Notes: generated by a model from the sequence alone, not told the origin. DNA of 64,000 bases from an uncultured Clostridium sp. (GCA_947427035.1 CANEGK010000004.1:1-64000); one strand, 5' to 3'; counted from the first letter of the stretch, positions 8,208 through 16,781 are shown. Program-made: numbers and translations.

Positions 8208-9797
8208 ATGCATACTGTCTGCATTAAAAACGCAACTGTCTACGATGGAACCGGCGCGCCTGCCTTTACGGCCGACGTCAGCTGTGTGGACGGAAAACTG
8301 CATCTGGGCGCGGTTGACGGCGCGCAAGAGGTGCTGGACGGCACGGGGCTGTGCCTGGCCCCGGGCTTTATTGACACCCATTCGCACGGCGACAGCTGCC
8401 TGGGAAACCCGCACAACAGCCTGTCGCGCGTGTCGCAGGGCATCACGACGCAGCTGGCCGGCAACTGCGGCCACACGGTCGTCGTTTTGAACGAAGAGAT
8501 GTACCGCGAAGATAAGCCCGATCTGACCCCGTCGCCGGGGCTGGACGGGCCGGAGCATTTCACCGGCTTCGGCCCCTATCTTGCATACGCGAACAGCCTG
8601 CCGCAGGTCGAAAACACCGCTTTTCTGGTTGGTCACGGCAATCTGCGCCGGGTGGCCATGGGCTTTGACGACCGCGAGCCGACGGCCGGAGAGCTGGCGC
8701 ACATGAAGGCCATGCTGACCGAAGCCATGGAGAACGGCGCCTTCGGCATGAGCTCGGGGCTCATCTACATCCCGGGCGCTTATTCCCGCATCGAAGAAAT
8801 GGCTGAGCTGTGCAAAATTGTCGCGCAGTACGACGGCATTTACGCCACCCATATGCGCAACGAATCGGAAGGCATCCTCGACTCCATCCGCGAAGCCATC
8901 GAGGTGGCGCGGCGCAGCGGCTGCCGGCTCAATATCTCGCACCTGAAGGTGTGCGGCCGGCAAAATCACGGCGTGGCAGAGCAGATGCTCGCCCTGATTC
9001 ATGACGCGCGCAAAGAGGGGCTGCGCGTCTCGGCCGACCAGTATCCGTACGAAGCGTCGTCGACTTCGCTGTCCAGCTGTGTGCCGCCCAAATACTTCAC
9101 CCAGGGCACCGAAGGGCTGGTAAAAATACTGCGCGACCCCGCTATGCGCCGGCAGATCCGCGATGAGATCGAAAACGACACGGTCGCCGATTTTGAAAAC
9201 CTGGTGCTCGGCTGCGGCGGGTTCGGCGGCATCGTCGTCTCGGCCGCGCCCCAAACGCCGGCGGCGGTCGGGAAAACGATAGCAGCCTATGCCCAGGAGC
9301 GCGGGGCCGACGAGTACGAAGTCTTTTTTGACCTGCTGGAAGCCAACGGCGACGGCGCCTGGGCCATTTACTTTGACATCGGCGAGCCGGATTTGATGAA
9401 AATACTGGCCGACCCGACCATCATGGTGGGCACCGACGGCGTCATCACGACGGCCGACGGCCTGTGTCATCCCCGCGCCTTCGGCACCTTCACCCGCGCG
9501 CTCGGCCGTTACGGCCGCGGCAAGGGGCTGCTGCCGCTGGAAGCCATGCTGCACAAAATGACCGGGCTGCCCGCCCGCACGCTGGGCCTTGCGCACAAGG
9601 GCGTCATAGCCGAAGGCATGGACGCCGATCTGGTGCTTTTCAACCCCCAAACGGTGTGTGACCGCGCTGATTTTGCCGATCCGCACCAGCTGTCCGACGG
9701 GATAGAAGCCGTTATCATCGGCGGCGAAGTGGTCTACAGCGCCGGCGCGCTGACCGGAAAAACGCCCGGCCGCGTCATTCTGCGCGGGCAGGGCTGA
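8208..9797 (+). CDS. N-acyl-D-amino-acid deacylase (D-aminoacylase family amidohydrolase)
   Basis: The 529-residue protein fits the D-aminoacylase/dihydroorotase-like amidohydrolase family. The metal site can be read as H58-x-H60 in DTHSHGD, C87 in GNCG, a histidine in THMRNE, another in ISHLK, and the catalytic Asp in VGTDG. Family members free D-amino acids from N-acyl or N-carbamoyl forms. GGCGGAAAGGG precedes the ATG. The next gene, a serine hydrolase, starts 21 bp downstream, so both are likely on one transcript from 8124-8152. The natural substrate is not known. Confidence 0.88.
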   Translation: MHTVCIKNATVYDGTGAPAFTADVSCVDGKLHLGAVDGAQEVLDGTGLCLAPGFIDTHSHGDSCLGNPHNSLSRVSQGITTQLAGNCGHTVVVLNEEMYREDKPDLTPSPGLDGPEHFTGFGPYLAYANSLPQVENTAFLVGHGNLRRVAMGFDDREPTAGELAHMKAMLTEAMENGAFGMSSGLIYIPGAYSRIEEMAELCKIVAQYDGIYATHMRNESEGILDSIREAIEVARRSGCRLNISHLKVCGRQNHGVAEQMLALIHDARKEGLRVSADQYPYEASSTSLSSCVPPKYFTQGTEGLVKILRDPAMRRQIRDEIENDTVADFENLVLGCGGFGGIVVSAAPQTPAAVGKTIAAYAQERGADEYEVFFDLLEANGDGAWAIYFDIGEPDLMKILADPTIMVGTDGVITTADGLCHPRAFGTFTRALGRYGRGKGLLPLEAMLHKMTGLPARTLGLAHKGVIAEGMDADLVLFNPQTVCDRADFADPHQLSDGIEAVIIGGEVVYSAGALTGKTPGRVILRGQG

Positions 9798-9818
9798 ACG
9801 CCAAAAGGAGGAGCAGAC

Positions 9819-11153
9819 GTGATCGATTGGAAGAAAACGCTGGAAGATTTTATTACATACTCGTTTGATAAAGGGTTTTTTAACGGGAACTGGCTTTTAA
9901 AAAAGCGGGGCGAAATCGTCAGCCGTGGCTCTCTGGGCCCGGCGCACCCGGCGCGCGGCAACCCGCTGCGCGAGGATACGGTTTTTGAAATGGCGTCGGT
10001 CAGCAAGCATTTTACCGCCACGGCCGTCCTGATTCTGCGTGATCGCGGGGCTTTGTCGCTGGACGACCCGCTGGAAAAATACTTTCCCGGCGCGCCCTAC
10101 CCCGGCATCGTGGTAAAGAATCTGCTCAACCACACCTCCGGCCTGCCGGATTATATGGAATGGCTGGCGGAAAAGGGCGAGCGCGAAAATACCATTTACC
10201 CCAACGCCGCGATGGAGGACTTTCTGCTGCACAGCGGATTGCCCGCGCTGTTTGCCCCCGGCGAGGGCTGGTCCTACTGCAACACGGCGTATGCCCTGTT
10301 GGCGCTTATCATAGAAAAGGCATCCGGCAAAAGCTTTGCCGACTTTATGCGCGACGAGATTTTTGCGCCCTGCGGCATGACGTCGTCATGCGTCTACCAC
10401 CGCCGCCTGCACGGCGAAACCATTGAAAATTATGCCTATGGGATGGTGCTGGACGGGGGCGTTTACAAGCTGCCCGAGGACACGGCCGAAAACCGCTTTG
10501 TCATTCCCCTTGACGGCATTGAAGGCGACGGCATCGTCAACACCACGCTGGACGATATGCTGGCCTGGGACTGCGCCCAGCGCAGCTGCACGGTGCTTTC
10601 AGCGCACTCGCAGGCGGAAATGGCTGCGCCGACCCGCCTGAAAAACGGCGATGAATACCCTTACGGTTACGGCTGGCGCGTCGGCACGGATGCTGACGCA
10701 GGCCGGATCCTTCAGCACAGCGGGGGATGGCCGGGGTACAATACCTATTTTGCACGCCTGCTGGACGAGGACTCCATGCTGGTCTGTATGCTCAACCAGA
10801 CCGGATGCGACAGCCTGGCGCGCAAAGAGGTATTCGAGGGAATGGTTGAAATCCTGTGCGGGCGGGAACCCGCGCTGCCTGCGGCTTTGGCAGAGCAGGA
10901 GGATCAGACGGTCGGGGCGGCCGAGCTTGCGCGCCGCTGCGGCAGTTACGAGGGCGGCATAGAGGTTTATACGGACAACGATCGCCTGATGATGCGCTGG
11001 AATGAATACGGACAGAAGGTGGAAAGCCGGCTTGTCCCCCTCCAGGGCGGCGGGTTTTACCTGACGGAACGGGGCTGCCGCCTTGCGTTGGACGGCAGGA
11101 CAATCCGCGGGGATCTGCTGGGCAGGAAGGCCAGCTTTTCCAAAAAAGAATAG
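9819..11153 (+). CDS. Beta-lactamase-family serine hydrolase (class C fold)
   Basis: The 444-residue protein has the penicillin-recognising serine hydrolase motifs: S60-x-x-K63, Y153-C-N155, and a C-terminal HSGG triad where KTG stands in other members. A C-terminal domain of about 80 residues follows the hydrolase, like the lipocalin-type tail of D-aminopeptidase and EstB-like enzymes. No signal peptide is visible, so it should act in the cytosol. The start is GTG with AAAGGAGG upstream. Paired with the D-aminoacylase, a role in D-amino-acid peptide or amide hydrolysis is plausible; antibiotic resistance is not implied. Confidence 0.85.
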   Translation: MIDWKKTLEDFITYSFDKGFFNGNWLLKKRGEIVSRGSLGPAHPARGNPLREDTVFEMASVSKHFTATAVLILRDRGALSLDDPLEKYFPGAPYPGIVVKNLLNHTSGLPDYMEWLAEKGERENTIYPNAAMEDFLLHSGLPALFAPGEGWSYCNTAYALLALIIEKASGKSFADFMRDEIFAPCGMTSSCVYHRRLHGETIENYAYGMVLDGGVYKLPEDTAENRFVIPLDGIEGDGIVNTTLDDMLAWDCAQRSCTVLSAHSQAEMAAPTRLKNGDEYPYGYGWRVGTDADAGRILQHSGGWPGYNTYFARLLDEDSMLVCMLNQTGCDSLARKEVFEGMVEILCGREPALPAALAEQEDQTVGAAELARRCGSYEGGIEVYTDNDRLMMRWNEYGQKVESRLVPLQGGGFYLTERGCRLALDGRTIRGDLLGRKASFSKKE

Positions 11154-11159
11154 AAAAAA

Positions 11160-11192
11160 ATCACCCCGGGCCGCGGCGCCCGGGGTGATTTT
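11160..11192 (+). terminator. Rho-independent terminator
   Basis: ATCACCCCGGG (11160-11170) pairs with CCCGGGGTGAT (11179-11189), followed by TTT. It ends the 8208-11153 transcript. Confidence 0.8.
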
Positions 11193-11244
11193 CATGCCGA
11201 ACAGTGAAACGGCGTCCGAATTTGCGCGGCTTTTGCAGAAACAC

Positions 11245-11273
11245 TTGCAATTGCGCGCGTTTGCCGTTATGAT
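11245..11273 (+). promoter_or_regulatory. Promoter of the tandem amidohydrolase pair
   Basis: TTGCAA (11245-11250) and TATGAT (11268-11273) are separated by 17 bp, shortly before the ATG at 11312. Confidence 0.65.
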
Positions 11274-11311
11274 CAAAAGAGAACCAATTATCCGGAAAGG
11301 GTGAAAAGCAA

Positions 11312-12454
11312 ATGCTGTTAATTAAAAACGGAAAGGTCTACCTCGGCCAGGGCCGTTACGAGGCCGGCTGGGACGTTTTGTGCGACGGGGCCGTCATCCG
11401 TGAGGTCGGGCCCGGGCTTTCGGCCGACGGGGCCGAGGTCATCGACGCCGCCGGCCGCGACGTGTACCCCGGCCTGGTGCTGGGGCTGTGCGCCGTGGGC
11501 GCCGTGGCCTTCAGCGAAGGCTTTGAGCAGTGGGACATGAACGAGGCGGTAAACCCTGTCAACCCGCAGATGGACATCCGGCACGCGTTTGACCTGCGCG
11601 AGCTGAAATTGCAGCGCTTTGGCCGCGCGGGCGTCACGTCCTACGGCCTGTGCCCCGGCACGCAGGCGCTGGTCGCCGGGCAGGTGTCGCTGATTCACGT
11701 CGACGGCGAACGCACGGCCGACGTGTTCCTGGCCGAGCATATCGCGCTCAAGGGCAACTACACCCAAAGCGTCAAGGATCGCTACAAAGGAAAGGGAGCG
11801 CCCCAGACCCGCATGGCCATGTACCAGATGCTCGACGAAACCTTCCGCGCCGCACAGGAATACATGGACAAGGAAGAAAAGGAGTATGACGAGGGCAAGG
11901 AGGTCCTGTGCCGCGTGCTTCGGCGTGAAATCCCCTTTGCCGTGTCGGCCACCACACCCGGCGAGGTGGAAAGCGTCGTGCAGATCGGCAAAAAGTACAA
12001 TCTCCGGCTGGTCATCACAGGAGCCTACGGGGCCGAAAATATGGCCGGCGAGATCATGGCGCAGGGCTGGCACGTCATGCTGGGCGACAGCAGCTATATG
12101 ATGGCGGGCGTCAAAGGACACACGGATCACAAAAAGCTGGTCGAGCTGTACCGCAAGGGGCTGAAAATGTCGCTCTTCTGCTCGGGCGACGAGGGCTATC
12201 CGCCCGCGTATGAACAGGTGTGGTGGACGGCTGCGGAAATGAGCGCCGCCGGCGCAACCGGCGCGGAAATCATGGACATGGTGACCATCGAGCCGGCGCG
12301 GGCGCTCGGCGTCGACCATCTGGTCGGTTCGCTGGAGGCGGGCAAGCAGGCCGATATCATCATCTGCCGCGGCAACCCGGCCGAGCGGTTTGACAACTAT
12401 ATCGACCAGACCATTGTGGCCGGCCGGCCGTTTTACGCAAGGGAGGGAAAATGA
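11312..12454 (+). CDS. Amidohydrolase-like protein lacking metal ligands (predicted pseudoenzyme)
   Basis: The 380-residue protein aligns end to end with its neighbour at 12451, sharing the segment SADGAEVIDAAG exactly. Yet every metal position is altered. Where the neighbour has H62-T-H64, this one has L59-C-A61. The neighbour's VHCE is VSAT here, LEHGW is VITGAYG, and LITDG is LFCSG. The reading frame is intact with no stop or frameshift, and the fold-defining glycines and the C-terminal beta segment remain. It therefore looks like a conserved non-catalytic subunit rather than a decayed gene. The stop overlaps the next start (ATGA), so the two are translationally coupled. Confidence 0.85.
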   Translation: MLLIKNGKVYLGQGRYEAGWDVLCDGAVIREVGPGLSADGAEVIDAAGRDVYPGLVLGLCAVGAVAFSEGFEQWDMNEAVNPVNPQMDIRHAFDLRELKLQRFGRAGVTSYGLCPGTQALVAGQVSLIHVDGERTADVFLAEHIALKGNYTQSVKDRYKGKGAPQTRMAMYQMLDETFRAAQEYMDKEEKEYDEGKEVLCRVLRREIPFAVSATTPGEVESVVQIGKKYNLRLVITGAYGAENMAGEIMAQGWHVMLGDSSYMMAGVKGHTDHKKLVELYRKGLKMSLFCSGDEGYPPAYEQVWWTAAEMSAAGATGAEIMDMVTIEPARALGVDHLVGSLEAGKQADIIICRGNPAERFDNYIDQTIVAGRPFYAREGK

Positions 12455-13602
12455 TCATGCTGCTCATTAAAAACGCCACCGTTTATACCATGGAGGACGA
12501 CAAAGTCCTGCAAAACACCGATATCCTGTGTGAAGGCGGCAAGATCGCCAAAATCGGCCAGGGCCTTTCGGCCGACGGGGCCGAGGTCATCGACGCCGCC
12601 GGCATGGTTGCCACGCCCGGCCTTATCGACGCGCACACCCACGCGGGCGGCTTTGACCTGAACAGCCCGGATCTCAATGAAATGACGGATCCGGTGACGG
12701 CGCAGCTCGACGCCCTTTACGCCATCGACATTCATTCGCCCGATTTTGAAGAGATTCACACCCGGGGCGTTACGGCCTGCTGCCTGATTCCCGGCTCGGC
12801 CAACGTCGTGTGCGGCACCGGCTTTGTCGCCAAAACGGCGGGCAAGAATACCATTCAGGATCTGGCGGTGCTGCATCCGGCCGTTATGAAGTGCGCCATG
12901 GGCGGCAACCCCAAGGGCTACGGCAAGCGCGGGAAAGCGCCGCAGAGCCGCATGGGCGTGGCCGACATCTTCCGCAGCACGCTGCGCAAAGCCAAAACCT
13001 ATATGGAAAAGCAGGAAGCGGCCGGCGGCGACAAGGAGAAAATGCCCCCGTATGACGCGCAGTGCGAAGCGCTGCTGCCCGTGCTGCGGCGCGAAATCCC
13101 GCTCAAGGTCCACTGCGAGCAGTTCGACATGCTGACCGTTATTGACATCGCGCGCGAGTTCGGCTGCGACTACACCCTTGAGCACGGCTGGGCCTGCAAC
13201 CTGTACGCCGACGAGCTGGTCGCGGGCGGCGGCCCGGTCTGCTTCGGGCCCATCGGCATTGCCGAAGGATACGGCGAGCTGACGGGCGGCGACGTCGCTT
13301 ATCTCAAGGAGCTGGACGAGCGCGGGCTGACCGTCTGCCTCATCACCGACGGGCCCATCTGCGGGCCGCAGGTGCTTGCCATTTCGGCCGGTGACGCGGT
13401 GCGCTATGGCATCGACCATATGCGCGCGCTGCGCATGATCACCATCAACCCCGCGAAAGCGCTGCGCGTCGACGGCAGGCTCGGCTCGCTCAAACCGGGC
13501 AAAGACGCCGACGTCGTGCTGTGGAGCGGCGTGCCCGCGCTGGAGACATCGGCGCACCCGCTGTACACCATCATCGACGGCGCTGTCGTGTACAAGGAAT
13601 AA
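12451..13602 (+). CDS. Amidohydrolase (imidazolonepropionase/prolidase-like), metal site intact
   Basis: The 383-residue protein has the complete amidohydrolase metal set: H62-T-H64 after the first strand, VHCE, LEHGW and the catalytic Asp in ITDGP. A Lys in VMKCAMGG may be the bridging residue. The family hydrolyses cyclic amides or Xaa-Pro-type dipeptides. The start overlaps the stop of the metal-less paralogue upstream, with AAGGGAGG before it. A 1:1 complex of the two products is a reasonable inference. A second in-frame ATG at 12457 is also possible. The substrate is unknown. Confidence 0.85.
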   Translation: MIMLLIKNATVYTMEDDKVLQNTDILCEGGKIAKIGQGLSADGAEVIDAAGMVATPGLIDAHTHAGGFDLNSPDLNEMTDPVTAQLDALYAIDIHSPDFEEIHTRGVTACCLIPGSANVVCGTGFVAKTAGKNTIQDLAVLHPAVMKCAMGGNPKGYGKRGKAPQSRMGVADIFRSTLRKAKTYMEKQEAAGGDKEKMPPYDAQCEALLPVLRREIPLKVHCEQFDMLTVIDIAREFGCDYTLEHGWACNLYADELVAGGGPVCFGPIGIAEGYGELTGGDVAYLKELDERGLTVCLITDGPICGPQVLAISAGDAVRYGIDHMRALRMITINPAKALRVDGRLGSLKPGKDADVVLWSGVPALETSAHPLYTIIDGAVVYKE

Positions 13603-13630
13603 GGTTTAGCAGAAAAGCCTGTGAAAAGAA

Positions 13631-13664
13631 CCGGCCTGACGGAAAGTCAGGCCGGTTTGATTTT
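13631..13664 (+). terminator. Rho-independent terminator
   Basis: CCGGCCTGAC (13631-13640) pairs with GTCAGGCCGG (13646-13655), followed by TTTGATTTT. It closes the amidohydrolase pair. Confidence 0.85.
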
Positions 13665-13667
13665 GGC

Positions 13668-14780
13668 TTAAAGCGGCAGTCCGCAGGATGTGTCAAAAGA
13701 AAGCTCGCAATAAAGCTCGGGGCGGCAGGCGGAGAAGTAACGCTCTTCCAGCGGAATCCAGCGGGTGCGGAAGACCTCGGCATAGTCGGCGCCTTCACGT
13801 TCGGCAATGCGCCGCAGCTGCTCTTCAGGCGAAATCGTCAAAAAGATCCGCAGGTCGTAAAACGCCCGCAGGGCGGGGTGGCAGGAATACGAACCCTCGA
13901 CAACGACGGCGGGCGCACGTTCAAGACAGACAGGCTCGGCCAGACGCTGCGTGTGGCAGTCAAAAGGCCGGTATTCCGGCCAGGCGCCGCCGTGCAAAGG
14001 CAGCAAAACCTCCTGCAAAAAGCGTTCGTGGTCGACGTTGCCGCCCGGCGTCTGGTAGCGCTTTTCCGTCCGCTGCTCGGGACGCAGGAAGAAATGGTCC
14101 ATATGCGCCACCGTGCAGCCGCAGATTTCGCGCAGGCGCGCGGCCAGCGTCGTCTTGCCCGAAGCGCACCGGCCGTCGATGGCGATGAGCAGCGGCCGCG
14201 AAGCGTCGGGGCGGCCGGTCAGCCGGGCGCGAACCAGAGCGGGCAAATCACAGGCAGCGGCGGGCACAAGCGAGCGCAGCACGACCCGATAAGCCGGGCG
14301 GTAGGCGGCGCGGTATTCGCCGCTGTGTGAAACGGGCGGGCAGCCGGCCTGCCGGTATTCGGCCAGATATTGGTCGAGCTCGGCGGCCGAAAAGCGGAAG
14401 AGCCCCTGCCGCGCCAGCGTCTGTAAAAGCCAAAGCTTGCACGCAAAGGAATCCCGGCTGCCGGTGTGCAGCTGCGCCGAACGGACAAAATCGCGGTTGA
14501 GCGCTTCGAACGGGTAGCGCCCGGCGTCAAGCGCCGGCAGCATGACGCGCACCAGACCGTTGCCGATGTCTTCGAAAGGCAAAGCTGCGCCGTCATGCGG
14601 CGTCTGCGCGCACTCGTCCTGAAGGCGGCGAAGGCTGGCGCCGGCGTCGGAAATCAGGTGCCCGCCGCCCCATTCGTTTTGAAAAACCAGCTTGACGGCG
14701 TCACAGGGGCGCATAAGCGGGTATTTTTGGGCATGGGCAGCCAAAACGGCTTCCAATTCGTGCAAATCCGGCGGCGTCAT
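13668..14780 (-). CDS. P-loop nucleoside (uridine) kinase-like protein with N-terminal extension
   Basis: The 370-residue protein has a C-terminal uridine-kinase-like domain. Its Walker A motif GRCASGKT lies at about 203-210, a DHFF motif follows about 25 residues later, and a VVEGSY segment resembles the Walker B region of this fold. The first 190 residues form a separate, conserved-looking domain that I cannot name. Starts further upstream are rejected because they overlap the ECF gene, and AGGAGG sits before the ATG at 14780. It follows the S-component gene by 29 bp on one transcript, suggesting a take-up-then-phosphorylate pair. Confidence 0.75.
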   Translation of the reverse strand: MTPPDLHELEAVLAAHAQKYPLMRPCDAVKLVFQNEWGGGHLISDAGASLRRLQDECAQTPHDGAALPFEDIGNGLVRVMLPALDAGRYPFEALNRDFVRSAQLHTGSRDSFACKLWLLQTLARQGLFRFSAAELDQYLAEYRQAGCPPVSHSGEYRAAYRPAYRVVLRSLVPAAACDLPALVRARLTGRPDASRPLLIAIDGRCASGKTTLAARLREICGCTVAHMDHFFLRPEQRTEKRYQTPGGNVDHERFLQEVLLPLHGGAWPEYRPFDCHTQRLAEPVCLERAPAVVVEGSYSCHPALRAFYDLRIFLTISPEEQLRRIAEREGADYAEVFRTRWIPLEERYFSACRPELYCELSFDTSCGLPL

Positions 14781-14809
14781 GGCGATTCCTCCTGCCTGTG
14801 TCAGTAAAA

Positions 14810-15373
14810 TCAGTTGCCCGAAACCCGAACCGCAAGGCCGGACGGGTAGCGCTGCGGAATGAGCCGCGCTTTGGTCAACGCCAGCACCATAGCGGGCAGC
14901 ACAATCAGCTGCATAATGACGGCGGGCAGCGTCCCCACTATATAAGAGCTGGCCCACAGGGCGATGGAGTAGCTCTGTGCAGACGCGAGGAAGAAGAGGG
15001 CCCGCGCCACGCCGCCGACAACGCGGCCGAGGATCATCGCCGGGACCAGGGACAGGTACAGGTCGGCTGCTATGCGGCCGGTGCGCACAAACTTGTAGAA
15101 AAGCCCGCAGAACAGGCCGTAAGCGCACAGCTCGGGCACCATGCAGACGAGCTGCGCCGCCGGCGGCATTCCGGAAAGCAGGCTGGAAAGGACGGGGCCG
15201 ACCGCGCCGCAGACCAGGCCATAGGGCCATCCGCACAGCAGGCCGCACAGCAGAACGGGCAGGTGCATGGGTGAAAAGGCGGTGCCGAGCGCCAGCGCGT
15301 GAAAAGCCAGCGGCAGCACATAACACAAAGCGGTACAGATTGCGCAGATAGAGATTTTTTTGATGGCAGACAT
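14810..15373 (-). CDS. ECF transporter S-component, substrate unknown
   Basis: The 187-residue integral membrane protein has about six hydrophobic helices, and an N-terminal pattern running from KKISICAICTALCYVLP to a HLPVLLCGLL segment typical of ECF substrate-binding subunits. It must borrow the shared EcfAAT module, which is not in this window. Its leader carries a consensus promoter (15546-15574) and a strong intrinsic terminator before the gene (15417-15462), so expression is probably controlled by a ligand or translation event. The kinase-like gene downstream suggests a vitamin- or nucleoside-like substrate. Confidence 0.8.
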   Translation of the reverse strand: MSAIKKISICAICTALCYVLPLAFHALALGTAFSPMHLPVLLCGLLCGWPYGLVCGAVGPVLSSLLSGMPPAAQLVCMVPELCAYGLFCGLFYKFVRTGRIAADLYLSLVPAMILGRVVGGVARALFFLASAQSYSIALWASSYIVGTLPAVIMQLIVLPAMVLALTKARLIPQRYPSGLAVRVSGN

Positions 15374-15416
15374 AAAAACTCCTCCTTACGGTTTCCGCCG
15401 CGGCGCGCTCAGGGCG

Positions 15417-15472
15417 GAAAAGAAAAAGGTATGCCCTTTCTCTGCGAGAAAGCGCATACCTTCATGGTATAC
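15417..15472 (-). promoter_or_regulatory. Transcription attenuator in ECF leader
   Basis: On the minus strand a 15-bp stem with one mismatch and a 3-nt loop spans 15428-15460. It is followed by a T-rich tract ending at 15417, some 45 nt before the start codon. A competing hairpin can form between GTATACC (15466-15472) and GGTATGC (15454-15460), which would break the terminator. No T-box or known aptamer signature was recognised in the leader. Confidence 0.7.
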
Positions 15473-15545
15473 AAGTCAAATCAAAAGAAAACGCGCACAG
15501 GCGCTTCAGCGCCAAAGGCGGGCTTCATGCCGGCCGAACACTTTT

Positions 15546-15574
15546 ATTATAAAAATATTCGGCGGGATTGTCAA
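15546..15574 (-). promoter_or_regulatory. Consensus promoter of the ECF/kinase operon
   Basis: On the minus strand TTGACA (15569-15574) and TATAAT (15546-15551) are separated by 17 bp. This predicts a 5' leader of about 165 nt. Confidence 0.85.
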
Positions 15575-15596
15575 GAGGGCGGCGCGCACATCCTTT

Positions 15597-16178
15597 TTAA
15601 ACACCCTTCTCTATAAAATGCACAGAAGACTGATTCCAATACCGTTTGTACACTCTGTTTGTATTTCTATCAAGGTTCAACTGGTACATCCGAAAGAGAA
15701 CGAGGATGTTTTTCGGCTGCCACTGTTCTTCATAGGAATATTGATAACGCATACCCAGCCGCTTCATGACTGCGCCGCTTCGGGGGTTGTTGACATCGTG
15801 CGTTGCCGTAATATAGGGGACCCCCTCTTTCCTCAGCCGTTCAATGACCGCCCGGCAGGCTTCTGTTGCAATCCCCTGATGCCAAAACGCTTTGCGAAGC
15901 CCATAGCCGAAATCATAGCTGCCATCTGCGGCGACATTGACATAGCCGATGGGAAAATTATCTTTTTTTAAGCAGACTGCGTAGCTGTACAAAGGGTTCT
16001 GGCGGGTTTTGAAAAAGGCCCGCGCTTCTTCCCTTGTTTTTAACGGAAACCATGGCAAAAATCGGTTGGCTTCGGCGTCGCTGTAAATCTGATAGAAAGC
16101 TTCCATATCGCTTTCCGTAAATTTTCGCAATACAAGCCGCTCTGTCTGAAGGGTTGGCGTGTTCGCATGACTTTCCAT
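15597..16178 (-). CDS. GNAT family N-acetyltransferase (RimJ/RimL type)
   Basis: The 193-residue protein has a GNAT fold: an ERLVLRKF start typical of the RimJ/RimL group, and a region RKAFWHQGIATEACRAVIE near the acetyl-CoA loop. Acceptors in this group include ribosomal protein N-termini and amino-sugar antibiotics; the target here is not clear. ATG 16178 is taken as start, though a GTG at 16193 in frame would add five residues, and neither has a strong ribosome binding site. Its base composition is more AT-rich than its neighbours. Confidence 0.8.
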   Translation of the reverse strand: MESHANTPTLQTERLVLRKFTESDMEAFYQIYSDAEANRFLPWFPLKTREEARAFFKTRQNPLYSYAVCLKKDNFPIGYVNVAADGSYDFGYGLRKAFWHQGIATEACRAVIERLRKEGVPYITATHDVNNPRSGAVMKRLGMRYQYSYEEQWQPKNILVLFRMYQLNLDRNTNRVYKRYWNQSSVHFIEKGV

Positions 16179-16284
16179 TTTATGACTTATCACTCCAATC
16201 GCAGGGCCGGAACTCCCCCTTCATTTGCTGTAAAATGCAGGCCGACTGACCGCCCTGCCGCAGCGCCGGAATCTGCCATACGCC

Positions 16285-16653
16285 TTACCGCGCGTCCTTT
16301 AATTTCTGTACGGCTTCTTCTTTTGTTGCGACAAAAAAGAAGTCCCTGCCGTTGTTGGACTCGTACAGGAAGTCTCTGAGCGGCTTGCTGGTATAGTGTG
16401 AAAAATCGCCGTAAACGGCGGCTTTGACATGATAGTTGATGAACTTTTGCAAAATCTCCCCGGCAACGCCGGTGCTGAGGATAAAAAAGTCATCGCAAAT
16501 CGTTCGCTTGTCCAGGACAATGCGGTCGGCGCCGGTTTCATATTTGACGGTCATGGCCAGATCCAGGGCTGACTGCGGGTCGCAAATCAGCGTTTCATCG
16601 CCCGAAACCAGGGCGATTGTGACGTTATCTGTTTTCATGCTTTCTATGTTCAT
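16285..16653 (-). CDS. DUF4180 domain-containing protein
   Basis: The 122-residue protein matches the DUF4180 pattern, including an SALDLAMTVKYETG segment, a DDFFILSTGVAGEILQKF segment and a C-terminal NNGRDFFFV stretch. The fold is thought to be small alpha/beta, and the function is unknown. AAGGAG lies nine bases before the ATG at 16653; an ATG at 16662 abuts that site and is less likely. A TTGACA-N17-TACAAT promoter is visible at 16703-16731. The gene stands alone. Confidence 0.8.
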   Translation of the reverse strand: MNIESMKTDNVTIALVSGDETLICDPQSALDLAMTVKYETGADRIVLDKRTICDDFFILSTGVAGEILQKFINYHVKAAVYGDFSHYTSKPLRDFLYESNNGRDFFFVATKEEAVQKLKDAR

Positions 16654-16702
16654 TGTTTTCATCTCCTTTTTGGCGCACGGTGCAAATCCCCGATGAAGCC
16701 CG

Positions 16703-16731
16703 ATTGTACCAGTTTTGCGCCGCTTTGTCAA
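16703..16731 (-). promoter_or_regulatory. Promoter of the DUF4180 gene
   Basis: On the minus strand TTGACA (16726-16731) and TACAAT (16703-16708) are separated by 17 bp. Confidence 0.75.
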
Positions 16732-16752
16732 ACACACGGGGAATGCGCTGCA

Positions 16753-16781
16753 TTGAAGAAGGCCGGCCGGCGTGATATAAT
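16753..16781 (+). promoter_or_regulatory. Promoter of the DUF3842 gene
   Basis: TTGAAG (16753-16758) and TATAAT (16776-16781) are separated by 17 bp. It is divergent from the DUF4180 promoter, 22 bp away. Confidence 0.75.

Noticed and set aside
9819-11153. Antibiotic-resistance beta-lactamase
   Set aside because: There is no signal peptide, the third motif is HSGG, and an extra C-terminal domain and operon context fit a peptidase or esterase better.
13668-15326. A 552-residue reading of the kinase gene
   Set aside because: The first 180 codons lie inside the ECF gene in another frame; AGGAGG and ATG at 14780 give a clean start.
15374-15540. T-box leader for the ECF operon
   Set aside because: No T-box sequence or specifier-loop pattern was found before the terminator.
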